A DNA stretch of 64,000 nt from Roseomonas alba (GTDB lineage Bacteria > Pseudomonadota > Alphaproteobacteria > Acetobacterales > Acetobacteraceae). The notes under the pieces are model-generated. The model ran no database searches. It was not told the DNA's origin and worked only from the letters and a program-made list of their open reading frames with translations. Positions 41,468-50,340 of this stretch are shown here, piece by piece. A program made the position numbers and the translations under genes. The DNA lies in contig NZ_JAHYBZ010000012.1 of the NCBI RefSeq assembly GCF_019430885.1, forward strand, positions 84,004-148,003, in the 5' to 3' direction. Every line of letters begins with the position of its first letter. Positions within the stretch are counted from its first letter, which is position 1.

Positions 41468-43362
41468 ATATCGCCGAGGACACGCTCCCGCGCCTTTTGC
41501 GCCGCAATGCCCGCGATCATGGCGGCGATATCGCGATGCGGGAGAAGGAGTTCGGCATCTGGCGGTCGCTACGCTGGGCGGACGTGGCGACACGCACGCG
41601 CGACCTGGCGCTCGGGCTGCGGTCGATCGGGGTCGGCACGGGCGATGTCGTAGGGTTGATCGGGGACAACCGCCCGGACTGGGTCATGGGGGAGATCGCA
41701 GCCCATGCGCTGCGGGCGCGCTCGCTTGGGATCTATCGCGATGCGCTGGATGAGGAGGTCGCCTATCTCCTGTCATTCAGTGGAGCGAGCGCCGTCATCG
41801 CCGAGGATGAGGAACAGGTCGATAAGCTGCTGAACGTGTCGGAGCAGGTGCCATCGCTGCGGCACATCGTCTTCTGCGATCCGCGCGGCATGCGCAAATA
41901 CGCCGACCCGCGGCTGCTGCCCCTGGAGGCCGTGCTGCGGAGCGGGGCCGAGACAGCGGCCGCCAATCCGGCGGCCTGGGACCGGCTGGTCGATGCGACG
42001 ACGGGCGAGGACATCGCCATCCTCTGCACCACCTCTGGCACCACGGCGAGGCCGAAGCTGGCGCAGCTCACGGGGCGGGCGCTGGTGCGGCATTGCGAGG
42101 CCTATCTCGCCGTCGATCCCAAGGGGCCGGAGGACGAGTATGTGTCCGTGCTGCCGCTGCCCTGGATCATGGAGCAGATCTACGTCCTGGGCTGGGGCCT
42201 GATCGCGCGCATGAAGGTCAACTTCGTCGAGGAACCCGAGACGATGATGGCCGATTTCCGCGAGATCGCGCCGACCTTCGTGCTGTTCGCGCCCCGGGTG
42301 TGGGAAGGGATCGCGGCCGATGTCCGGGCGCGGGTGATGGACGCCTCTCCCTTCAAGCAGCGGGCCTTCGAGGCGGGGATGCGCATGGGCCTCACCGCCC
42401 TGGATGCGGGCGGGCGATCGACCGTGGCGGATGCGCTGCTGTTCCGGGCGCTGCGGGACCGGCTCGGATTCACGCGGTTGCGGTCGGCCGCCACGGGTGG
42501 TGCGGCGCTGGGGCCGGAGACCTTCCGGTTCTTCCAGGCGATGGGCGTGCCGCTGCGCCAGCTCTACGGGCAGACCGAACTGCTCGGCGCCTATACGCTG
42601 CACCGGCCGGGCGAGGTCGATTTCGACACGGTCGGTGTCACCTTCGGGCCGGATGTCGAGTTGCGTATCGACAGCCCCGACGCCAATGGCGTCGGCGAGA
42701 TCGTCACGCGCCATCCCAACATGTTCTCCGGCTATCTCGGCGTCGACGAGACGCCCGATCTGCGCGACGGATGGCTGCATACCGGCGATGCGGGATACTA
42801 CAATGCCGCCGGGCAGCTCGTGGTCATCGACCGCATCCGCGACATCGCGACGACCAGCCGGGGAGACCGCTTTTCTCCCCAGTTCATCGAGAACAAGCTG
42901 AAGTTCAGCCCCTTCGTGGCCGAGGCGGTGATCCTCGGCGACCAGCGTCCGCATCTCGCGGCGATCATCTGCATCCGCTTTCCCATCGTCAGCAAATGGG
43001 CCGAGCGCAACCGCATCGCCTTCACGACCTATTCGGACCTGTCTGCGCGGCCGGAAGTGCTGGACAAGATTCGCGAGGAGGTCGCGAAGGTGAATGCCTC
43101 CCTGCCGCCGGCGCAGCGCATCCGCGACTTCCTGCTGCTCTACAAGGAGCTGGACGCCGACGACGAGGAGCTGACGCGCACCCGCAAGGTTCGCCGCGGC
43201 GTGATCAACCGGAAATACGGCGACATCATCGAAGCCATCTACGCCGGCGAGGAGGCCATTCCCGTCGATACCGCCATCGCGTTCCAGGATGGCACGAAGC
43301 AGCGGATCCGTACGGTGCTGCGGGTGGCGCGCATGGCGGCGACCGAGGCGGAGAAAGCCTGA
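41464..43362 (+). CDS. AMP-dependent acyl-CoA ligase embedded in a Liv transporter operon
   Basis: A 632-residue ANL-superfamily ligase of the long-chain (FadD15-like) type. The adenylate P-loop reads LCTTSGTTARPKLAQLTGRA, differing from the consensus S-G-T-T-G-x-P-K-G at two glycines. Other motifs are ATGGAALGPETFRFF, QLYGQTELLGAYTLH, DGWLHTGDAGYYN and VIDRIRDIATTSRGDRFSPQ. It should activate the acid imported by the neighbouring transporter. Its start overlaps livG (ATGA at 41464-41467) and its stop touches the livH start. The ligated acid is unknown. Confidence 0.9.
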   Translation: MNIAEDTLPRLLRRNARDHGGDIAMREKEFGIWRSLRWADVATRTRDLALGLRSIGVGTGDVVGLIGDNRPDWVMGEIAAHALRARSLGIYRDALDEEVAYLLSFSGASAVIAEDEEQVDKLLNVSEQVPSLRHIVFCDPRGMRKYADPRLLPLEAVLRSGAETAAANPAAWDRLVDATTGEDIAILCTTSGTTARPKLAQLTGRALVRHCEAYLAVDPKGPEDEYVSVLPLPWIMEQIYVLGWGLIARMKVNFVEEPETMMADFREIAPTFVLFAPRVWEGIAADVRARVMDASPFKQRAFEAGMRMGLTALDAGGRSTVADALLFRALRDRLGFTRLRSAATGGAALGPETFRFFQAMGVPLRQLYGQTELLGAYTLHRPGEVDFDTVGVTFGPDVELRIDSPDANGVGEIVTRHPNMFSGYLGVDETPDLRDGWLHTGDAGYYNAAGQLVVIDRIRDIATTSRGDRFSPQFIENKLKFSPFVAEAVILGDQRPHLAAIICIRFPIVSKWAERNRIAFTTYSDLSARPEVLDKIREEVAKVNASLPPAQRIRDFLLLYKELDADDEELTRTRKVRRGVINRKYGDIIEAIYAGEEAIPVDTAIAFQDGTKQRIRTVLRVARMAATEAEKA

Positions 43363-44256
43363 ATGGATACCACCTTGCTGTTCCAGCTCGTGCTGAACGG
43401 GCTGATCGTGGGCGCACTCTATGGCGTCGTCGCGATGTCCTTCGTACTGATCTACAAGGCGTCGCAGGTGGTGAATTTCGCTCAGGGCGAGTTCCTGCTG
43501 GTCGGCGCCTGGGTGTGCTGGTGGCTGCTGACGACCTGGCCGATCCCGTTCTGGGCGGGATTCCTGGTCACTCTCGCCTTCATGACCGCTTTCGGCATGC
43601 TGTTGCAGGTCATCGTGCTGCGTCCGCTGATCGGGGAGCCGGTGATCAGCGTCATCATGGCGACCGTCGGCCTGTCGATCTTCTTTCAGGCGCTGATGAA
43701 GTGGATCTTCGGCGTCTTCGCTCAGCCATTCCCACCGATCTTCGCTGTCGAGCGCGTGCGCGTCCTGGGGTTGGAGGTCCAGTCGGTCTATCTGGCGAGC
43801 CTCGGCGTCTCGGCGCTGATCATGCTCGGCTTCTGGTGGTTCTTCACCTATTCCAAGCATGGGCTGGCGATGCGGGCGACGGCTTTCGACCAGCAGGTGG
43901 CGCAGTCGCTGGGTGTGTCCGTGCCGCGCGTCTTCGCGATGTCCTGGGCGATCTCGGCCGTGGTATCGGCCGTGGCGGGCGTGGTGGTCGGGGTGGTGAA
44001 TGGCGTGTCCTCGGCGCTGTCCTTCTACGGCATCAAGGTGTTTCCCGCGGTCATCCTGGGCGGGCTCGATTCCATCGTGGGCGCGGTGCTGGGCGGGCTG
44101 ATCGTCGGGGTGCTGGAGAATGTCGCCCAGTATGTCGATGCCGAATGGCTCAACTGGGGGAACATGTATCAGATCGCGCCCTTCTACGCGCTGATCCTGA
44201 TCCTGCTGATCAAGCCCTACGGCCTGTTCGGCACGCGCAATATCGAAAGGGTCTGA
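43363..44256 (+). CDS. Branched-chain-type ABC permease, LivH-like
   Basis: A 297-residue inner-membrane protein with about eight helices, starting LFQLVLNGLIVGALYGVVAM and containing the LivH signature QVVNFAQGEFLLVGAW (about 35-50) and the coupling-helix region GLAMRATAFDQQVAQSLGVS. A further conserved stretch is GGLDSIVGAVLGGLIVGVLE. It begins directly at the base after the ligase stop and is followed by livM after seven bases. Confidence 0.94.
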   Translation: MDTTLLFQLVLNGLIVGALYGVVAMSFVLIYKASQVVNFAQGEFLLVGAWVCWWLLTTWPIPFWAGFLVTLAFMTAFGMLLQVIVLRPLIGEPVISVIMATVGLSIFFQALMKWIFGVFAQPFPPIFAVERVRVLGLEVQSVYLASLGVSALIMLGFWWFFTYSKHGLAMRATAFDQQVAQSLGVSVPRVFAMSWAISAVVSAVAGVVVGVVNGVSSALSFYGIKVFPAVILGGLDSIVGAVLGGLIVGVLENVAQYVDAEWLNWGNMYQIAPFYALILILLIKPYGLFGTRNIERV

Positions 44257-44263
44257 CGGCATC

Positions 44264-45328
44264 ATGGCCACGATGACCCCGGCCGGGGATTTCCGAACCA
44301 GCTACCGCGCCGATACGACCATCTTCCCGACTTTCGGGTCGCGTGTCGCCACGCTGGCGGGGCTGGTGCTGCTGTGCGCGGCACCGCTGGCCCTGGGGCG
44401 GTATGAGCTCGGCCTGCTGATCACCATTGGCTACAGCGCCATCGCCGCGCTGGGGCTGAACATCCTGGTCGGCTTCACCGGGCAGATCTCGATCGGCCAT
44501 GCGGCCTTCTTCGGCTTCGGAGCCTTCTCCTCGGCACTGCTGGCCGAGCACCATGTTCCGGTGCCGCTGGCCATCTGGGGCGCGGGGGTCATGACGGCCG
44601 TAGTCGGCCTGGTCTTCGGTGCGCCGGCGGCGCGGCTGAAGGGCCTGTACCTCGCCATCGCGACGCTGGCGGCGCAGTTCATCCTTGAAGACTTCTTCGC
44701 CCGGGCGCGCTGGTTCTCGGGCGGCGTGGCCGGTCGCGTTACCGAACCCTATGAGCTGTTCGGCCTGCGCTTCGACCGCGAGGAGACCTATTTCTATATC
44801 GTCCTTGCCCATCTGGTGCTGCTGTTCGTCGCCGCGGCGAACCTGATGCGCACCCGGGACGGACGGGCGCTGATCGCGGTGCGGGACCATTACCTTTCCG
44901 CCGAGATGATGGGCATCAACCTCGCTTACTACCGCACCCTGTCCTTCGGCATCGCCGCCTTCTACGCCGGCATCGGCGGTGCGCTCTATGCGCACTACCT
45001 GCTCTTCGTCAGCGTCGAGGCGTTCAACATCCTCTACTCGATCCAGTTCCTCGCGATGGTCATCATCGGCGGGCTGGGTTCGGTGATGGGCAGCCTGATG
45101 GGCGCGGCCTTCATGGTGCTGTTGCCGGAGGTGGTGCAGTCCGGCGCCGATCTGCTGGCCGGCGGGATGATCGACCGGATTCTGCGGATCGGAGCCTCGA
45201 TCTCCTTCCTGCGGGAGATGGCGATCGGCGCGGCGATCATTCTGTTCCTGATCTTCGAGCCCGATGGCCTCGCCCATCGATGGCGCTTGATCAAGGCGTA
45301 TTGGAAACTCTACCCCTTCTCGCATTGA
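44264..45328 (+). CDS. Branched-chain-type ABC permease, LivM-like
   Basis: The second membrane subunit, 354 residues. The LivM patterns are GYSAIAALGLNILVGFTGQI, SIGHAAFFGFGAFSSAL and the coupling segment GRALIAVRDHYLSAEMMGIN. The C-terminal IIGGLGSVMGSLMGAAFMVL and FLIFEPDGLAHRWRLIKAYW close it. It pairs with LivH to form the translocation path. The N-terminal 25 residues are polar and cytosolic. Confidence 0.94.
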   Translation: MATMTPAGDFRTSYRADTTIFPTFGSRVATLAGLVLLCAAPLALGRYELGLLITIGYSAIAALGLNILVGFTGQISIGHAAFFGFGAFSSALLAEHHVPVPLAIWGAGVMTAVVGLVFGAPAARLKGLYLAIATLAAQFILEDFFARARWFSGGVAGRVTEPYELFGLRFDREETYFYIVLAHLVLLFVAAANLMRTRDGRALIAVRDHYLSAEMMGINLAYYRTLSFGIAAFYAGIGGALYAHYLLFVSVEAFNILYSIQFLAMVIIGGLGSVMGSLMGAAFMVLLPEVVQSGADLLAGGMIDRILRIGASISFLREMAIGAAIILFLIFEPDGLAHRWRLIKAYWKLYPFSH

Positions 45329-45368
45329 GGCCGGTCAACGGCCCGCACGAACCCAGGAGGATACGTTC

Positions 45369-46655
45369 ATGAGGCTTCCGCTTTCCCTGATCGCCGGCGC
45401 GCTGATGGTCGCGACGCCGGCGCTGGCCCAGGCGCCGATCCCGGTCGGACATCTGATGGACAATTCCGGCGCGACCTCTGACGTCGGGGTGCCCTACGGC
45501 CAGGGAGTCGCCGACACGCTCGCCTGGGTGAACCAGACGCGGGGCGGTGTGGCCGGGCGACGGTTGGCCGTGTCGGGCTTTGACTATGGCTACCAGGCCC
45601 CGCGCGCCGTCAGCCAATACCAGTCCTGGGCGCAGCGCGAGCGCGTCGTGGCGATCCAGGGCTGGGGCACGGCGGATACCGAGGCCCTGGTGCGCTTCGT
45701 GACGCGCGACCGCATCCCCTACATTTCCGGGTCCTACTCGGCGGCGCTGACCGATGCCGGCGGCACTTCGCGCCGGCAGGGCGTGGAACCTGCGCCGTTC
45801 AACTTCTTCTACGGCCCGTCCTACTCCGACGCGTTGCGCGGCATGCTGCAATGGGCTGCCGAGGACTGGAAGGCGCGCGGCCAGCAGGGTCGTCCGCGCT
45901 ACGTCCATATGGGTGCCAACCACCCCTATCCGAACAGCCCGAAGGAGGCTGGGGAGGCGCTGGCGCGCGAGCTCGGCTTCGAGGTGCTGCCGGCGATCCA
46001 GTTCGCGCTGACGCCGGGCGACTACACCGCGCAGTGCCTCACGCTGAAGAACCAGGGCGCGAACTATGCCTATCTCGGCAATACGGCCGGGTCGAACATC
46101 TCCGTGCTGCGCGCCTGCCAGACGGTCGGGGTGCAGGTGCAGTTTCTCGGCAATGTCTGGGGCATGGATGAGAACGCCATGAAGGCGGCCGGCACGGCGG
46201 CGAATGGCGTGGTTTTCCCGGTGCGCACGGCTTCCGTCTGGGGTGCCTCGGCGCCAGGAATGGAGACGATGCGCGCCATCAGCCGGGTTTCCGACCAGTC
46301 CGGCAATGCCTATCGGCCGGTACACTACCTGGCCGGCGCCTGCGCGGCGATGCTGATGGTCGAGGCGATGGAGACCGCCGCGGAAGGTGGCGGCCAGATC
46401 ACCGGCGAGCGCATCCGCAACGGCTTCTACGCCCGACAGGACTGGGTTCCGCGCGGCTTCGACGGGGTCTGCGCGCCGTCCACCTTCACCGCGCAGGATC
46501 ATCGCGGGACGATGCGCGTCGCGCTCTATCGCGCGCAGGTCAGCGGCAACACGTCGCAGGGCAGCGTGCAGGAGCTGATGGCGGCCGGCACCATGGCGCT
46601 GCAGCCCGTCGCGACCATCAACCTGCCCCGCCGGGCCGACTGGCTCGGCTGGTGA
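45369..46655 (+). CDS. ABC transporter substrate-binding protein, LivK/AmiC-like
   Basis: A 428-residue precursor with signal peptide MRLPLSLIAGALMVATPALA. The mature type-I fold starts APIPVGHLMDNSGATSDVGV and has AQRERVVAIQGWGTADTEAL, a nucleotide-like fold with NYAYLGNTAGSNISVLRACQ and a hinge near GNAYRPVHYLAGACAAMLMV. It is longer than LivK (about 370), as is usual in the subclass encoded with acyl-CoA ligases. An AGGAGG site lies before the ATG. The bound acid is unknown. Confidence 0.92.
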   Translation: MRLPLSLIAGALMVATPALAQAPIPVGHLMDNSGATSDVGVPYGQGVADTLAWVNQTRGGVAGRRLAVSGFDYGYQAPRAVSQYQSWAQRERVVAIQGWGTADTEALVRFVTRDRIPYISGSYSAALTDAGGTSRRQGVEPAPFNFFYGPSYSDALRGMLQWAAEDWKARGQQGRPRYVHMGANHPYPNSPKEAGEALARELGFEVLPAIQFALTPGDYTAQCLTLKNQGANYAYLGNTAGSNISVLRACQTVGVQVQFLGNVWGMDENAMKAAGTAANGVVFPVRTASVWGASAPGMETMRAISRVSDQSGNAYRPVHYLAGACAAMLMVEAMETAAEGGGQITGERIRNGFYARQDWVPRGFDGVCAPSTFTAQDHRGTMRVALYRAQVSGNTSQGSVQELMAAGTMALQPVATINLPRRADWLGW

Positions 46656-47491
46656 TGAGCGAGACGGCCGCGCCCGCATCGACGGTGCGGGGGATGCCCC
46701 CCGCGCCGCTCCTCGAGGTGAAGAACATCGAGGTGGTGTACAACGAGGTCATCCTCGTGCTGCGCGGCCTGTCGCTGTCGGTGCCGAAGGGCGAGATCGT
46801 CGCCCTGCTCGGCGCCAATGGCGCGGGGAAGTCGACCACGCTGAAGGCGATCTCGGGCCTGCTGCGCACGGAGGAAGGCGAGGTCACCCGAGGCGAGATC
46901 CTGTTCGATGGCGAGCGCATCGACGGCATCGTGCCCGATCGCATCGTCCGCCGTGGCATCTTCCAGGTGATGGAGGGGCGGCGGATCGTCTCGGACATGA
47001 CCTGCATCGAGAATCTGCGCCTGGGCGCCTTCACCCGCACGGACGGAGACGTCAGGCGCGACATCGACATGGTGTTCGACTACTTCCCCCGTCTGCGCGA
47101 GCGCACCGGACTTGCGGGCTATCTCTCGGGCGGGGAGCAGCAGATGCTCGCCATTGGGCGTGCCCTGATGGCGCGGCCGCGGCTGATCCTGATGGACGAA
47201 CCCTCCATGGGCCTTTCGCCGCTGCTGGTGAAGGAGGTCTTCGGGATCATCCGGCGGCTTAATCGCGACCTCGGCATCACCATCCTGCTGGTGGAACAGA
47301 ATGCGCGCATGGCCTTGTCCGTCGCCTCCTATGGATATGTCATGGAACAGGGGAAGGTCGTGCTCGACGGCGCGGCGGCGGCCCTGGCGGAGAATGAGGA
47401 CGTGAAGGAGTTCTATCTCGGCGGCCATGGCGCCGAGCGGAAGTCGTTCCGCAACCTGAAATCCTACAAGCGGCGGAAGCGTTGGCTGTAG
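46655..47491 (+). CDS. Branched-chain-type ABC transporter ATP-binding protein, LivF-like
   Basis: The ATG at 46655 shares a base with the binding-protein stop (TGATG). The 278-residue ATPase has Walker A LLGANGAGKSTTLKAISGLL, signature GYLSGGEQQMLAIGRALMAR, Walker B LILMDEPSMGLSPLLVKEVF and H-loop equivalent ILLVEQNARMALSVASYGYV. The basic tail (RNLKSYKRRKRWL) is longer than in LivF and typical of this operon class. It completes the importer. Confidence 0.94.
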   Translation: MSETAAPASTVRGMPPAPLLEVKNIEVVYNEVILVLRGLSLSVPKGEIVALLGANGAGKSTTLKAISGLLRTEEGEVTRGEILFDGERIDGIVPDRIVRRGIFQVMEGRRIVSDMTCIENLRLGAFTRTDGDVRRDIDMVFDYFPRLRERTGLAGYLSGGEQQMLAIGRALMARPRLILMDEPSMGLSPLLVKEVFGIIRRLNRDLGITILLVEQNARMALSVASYGYVMEQGKVVLDGAAAALAENEDVKEFYLGGHGAERKSFRNLKSYKRRKRWL

Positions 47492-47560
47492 TCCCGGCGA
47501 CGCTGCGACAGGCTCTTGGCGACGGCGCCAGCCTGGCCGATCCTGATGGCGAGGTGCCCG

Positions 47561-48733
47561 ATGTCCGCGAACCAGATTCCCTCCCTTGATTTCGGCCTCG
47601 GTGACGAGGTGGACATGCTGCGTGACACGGTCCGGTCCTTCGCGGCGGAGCGCATCGCCCCGATTGCCGCCGAGATCGACCGCACGGATGAGTTCCCCCG
47701 CCACCTCTGGCCCGAGATGGGCGCGATCGGCCTGCACGGCATCACGGTCGAAGAGGAGTATGGCGGGTCGAACATGGGCTACGTCGCCCATTGCGTGGCG
47801 ATGGAGGAGGTCAGCCGCGCCTCGGCCTCAGTGGGGCTGTCCTATGGCGCGCATTCCAACCTCTGCGTGAACCAGATCCGCCGCAACGGCAGCGAAGACC
47901 AGAAGCGGCGCTACCTGCCCAAGCTGATTTCCGGCGAACATCTCGGCGCGCTGGCGATGAGCGAGCCGGGCGCAGGCAGCGACGTCGTCTCCATGCGGCT
48001 CCGCGCTGACAAGCGGGGCGACCGCTACGTGCTGAACGGCACGAAGATGTGGATCACCAACGCGCATTACGCGGAGACGATGGTCGTCTATGCCAAGACC
48101 GACCCGGCCGCCGGCCCGAAGGGTATCACCGCCTTCATCGTCGAGCGCGACTTCAAGGGCTTCCGACCGGCGCAGAAGCTCGACAAGCTCGGCATGCGCG
48201 GGTCGCCCACCAGTGAACTCGTCTTCGAGGAATGCGAGGTTCCGGAGGAGAATGTCCTCGGGCAAGTGGGTGGTGGCGTGCGGGTGCTGATGTCCGGCCT
48301 GGACTACGAACGCGCCGTGCTGGCGGCGGGTCCGCTCGGCATCCTGCAGGCATGCCTCGACCTGGTCGTGCCCTATGTCCATGAACGCAAGCAGTTCGGC
48401 CAGGCGATCGGCGAGTTCCAGCTCATCCAGGCCAAGCTCGCCGACATGTACACCACGCTCAATGCCTGCCGGGCCTATGTCTATGCCGTGGCGCGCGCCT
48501 GCGACCAGGGCAAGACGACGCGCAAGGATGCGGCGGGGGCGATTCTCTTCGCGGCGGAGGCGGCAACCAAGGCGGCGCTGGATGCGATCCAGATCCTCGG
48601 CGGCAACGGCTATATCAATGAGAATGCGCCGGGCCGCCTGCTGCGCGATGCCAAGCTGTACGAAATCGGCGCCGGTACCAGCGAGATCCGCCGCATGCTG
48701 ATCGGGCGCGAGCTGTTCCGGGAGACCGCGTGA
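47561..48733 (+). CDS. ivd: Isovaleryl-CoA dehydrogenase
   Basis: A 390-residue acyl-CoA dehydrogenase. The subgroup features are VSRASASVGLSYGAHSNLCV followed by NQI, ALAMSEPGAGSDVVSMRLRA, VLNGTKMWITNAHYAETMVV, the catalytic glutamate in GLDYERAVLAAGPLGIL (shared by isovaleryl-CoA dehydrogenases) and ILGGNGYINENAPGRLLRDA. It oxidises isovaleryl-CoA to 3-methylcrotonyl-CoA in leucine breakdown. Both methylcrotonyl-CoA carboxylase subunits follow with overlapping junctions, which confirms the pathway. Confidence 0.94.
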   Translation: MSANQIPSLDFGLGDEVDMLRDTVRSFAAERIAPIAAEIDRTDEFPRHLWPEMGAIGLHGITVEEEYGGSNMGYVAHCVAMEEVSRASASVGLSYGAHSNLCVNQIRRNGSEDQKRRYLPKLISGEHLGALAMSEPGAGSDVVSMRLRADKRGDRYVLNGTKMWITNAHYAETMVVYAKTDPAAGPKGITAFIVERDFKGFRPAQKLDKLGMRGSPTSELVFEECEVPEENVLGQVGGGVRVLMSGLDYERAVLAAGPLGILQACLDLVVPYVHERKQFGQAIGEFQLIQAKLADMYTTLNACRAYVYAVARACDQGKTTRKDAAGAILFAAEAATKAALDAIQILGGNGYINENAPGRLLRDAKLYEIGAGTSEIRRMLIGRELFRETA

Positions 48734-50340
48734 GCCACATCCTTTCTTCCTCCGTCGATACGCGCTCGGAGGCCTTCCGCGCCAATGCGGCGACGATGCG
48801 CGGGATGCTCGAGACGCTGGGTGCGCGCGCGGCGGAGGCCTCCGTCGGCGGGCCTGAAGCTGCGCGCCAGAGGCACGTTGCGCGCGGCAAGCTGCTGCCG
48901 CGGGAACGTGTGGAACGGCTGCTCGACCGTGGGGCGCCGTTCCTCGAACTGTCGCCGCTCGCCGCCTATGGCATGTATGGTGGGGAAGTCCCTGGCGCCG
49001 GGATGATCACAGGCATCGGCCGGATCTCGGGCCGGGAATGCGTGATCGTCGCCAATGATGCGACGGTGAAGGGCGGCACCTACTACCCCATCACGGTGAA
49101 GAAGCATCTGCGGGCGCAGGAGATCGCGACCCAGAACCGCCTGCCCTGCATCTACCTGGTCGATTCCGGCGGGGCGAACCTGCCGAACCAGGACGAGATC
49201 TTCCCCGACCGCGACCATTTCGGTCGGATCTTCTTCAACCAGGCGCGGATGTCGGGGGCAGGCATTCCGCAGATCGCCTCGGTGATGGGGTCCTGCACGG
49301 CCGGCGGCGCCTATGTTCCCGCCATGTGCGATGAGGCGGTGATCGTGCGCGAGCAGGGCACGATCTTCCTCGCCGGGCCGCCGCTGGTGAAGGCCGCGAC
49401 GGGTGAGGTGGTGAGCGCGGAGGATCTCGGCGGCGCCGATGTCCACACGCGGCTGTCGGGCGTGGCGGACCATTTCGCCGCGGACGACATGCATGCGCTC
49501 GGCATCGTGCGGCGGATCGTCGCGAATCTCGGTGCGGGGCCGCGCGCGTCGCTGGATGTCCGCGCCGCCGCGCCGCCGCGTCATGACCCGGCCGAACTGC
49601 ATGGGATCATCCCCCCCGATCTGCGCACGCCGGTCGACGCACGGGAGATCATCGCCCGTATCGTCGACGGGTCCGAGCTCGACGAGTTCAAGCACCGCTA
49701 CGGCACGACGCTCGTCTGTGGCTTCGCGCGCATCTGGGGCATGCCGGTCGGCATCCTGGCGAATAACGGCATCCTCTTTTCGGAATCCGCGCAGAAGGGG
49801 GCGCATTTCGTCGAACTTTGCTGCCAGCGCGGCATTCCGCTGCTGTTCCTGCAGAACATCGCGGGATTCATGGTGGGACGGAAATACGAGGCCGGCGGCA
49901 TCGCCAAGGACGGGGCGAAGCTGGTCACCGCGGTCGCCTGCGCGAATGTGCCGAAATTCACCGTCATCACCGGCGGGTCCTTCGGCGCCGGGAATTACGG
50001 CATGTGCGGTCGGGCCTATTCGCCTCGCTTCCTGTTCACCTGGCCGAATTCACGCATCTCCGTGATGGGCGGGGAGCAGGCGGCGAGCGTGCTCGCGACG
50101 CTGCGGCGGGACAACATCGAGGCGCGCGGCGAAAACTGGAGCACCGAGGCCGAGGCGGCGTTCAAGGCGCCGATCCGGGAGAAGTACGAGCGCGAGGGCG
50201 ATCCCTATTACGCGACTGCGCGGCTCTGGGATGACGGCATCATCGACCCGGCTGATACGCGGGATGTGCTCGGCCTGGCGATGGCTGCTTCCCTGAACGC
50301 CCCGATCGAGGAGACGCGCTTCGGCGTGTTCCGCATGTGA
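48730..50340 (+). CDS. Methylcrotonyl-CoA carboxylase, carboxyltransferase (beta) subunit
   Basis: The 536-residue protein starts with GTG overlapping the ivd stop. It is a standard carboxyltransferase: RHVARGKLLPRERVERLLDR, GRECVIVANDATVKGGTYYP, YLVDSGGANLPNQDEIFPDR (the methylcrotonyl-type loop), MGSCTAGGAYVPAMCDEAVI and FMVGRKYEAGGIAKDGAKLV, with NYGMCGRAYSPRFLFTWPNS. It moves the carboxyl group from carboxybiotin to 3-methylcrotonyl-CoA, giving 3-methylglutaconyl-CoA. Hydratase and lyase genes for the later steps are not in the window. Confidence 0.95.
   Translation: MSHILSSSVDTRSEAFRANAATMRGMLETLGARAAEASVGGPEAARQRHVARGKLLPRERVERLLDRGAPFLELSPLAAYGMYGGEVPGAGMITGIGRISGRECVIVANDATVKGGTYYPITVKKHLRAQEIATQNRLPCIYLVDSGGANLPNQDEIFPDRDHFGRIFFNQARMSGAGIPQIASVMGSCTAGGAYVPAMCDEAVIVREQGTIFLAGPPLVKAATGEVVSAEDLGGADVHTRLSGVADHFAADDMHALGIVRRIVANLGAGPRASLDVRAAAPPRHDPAELHGIIPPDLRTPVDAREIIARIVDGSELDEFKHRYGTTLVCGFARIWGMPVGILANNGILFSESAQKGAHFVELCCQRGIPLLFLQNIAGFMVGRKYEAGGIAKDGAKLVTAVACANVPKFTVITGGSFGAGNYGMCGRAYSPRFLFTWPNSRISVMGGEQAASVLATLRRDNIEARGENWSTEAEAAFKAPIREKYEREGDPYYATARLWDDGIIDPADTRDVLGLAMAASLNAPIEETRFGVFRM

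Noticed and set aside
41773..44271. A minus-strand open frame of about 830 codons opposite the acyl-CoA ligase and livH.
   Set aside because: It lies across two genes with strong family motifs, and its translation is a biased mix of His, Gln, Arg and Asp.
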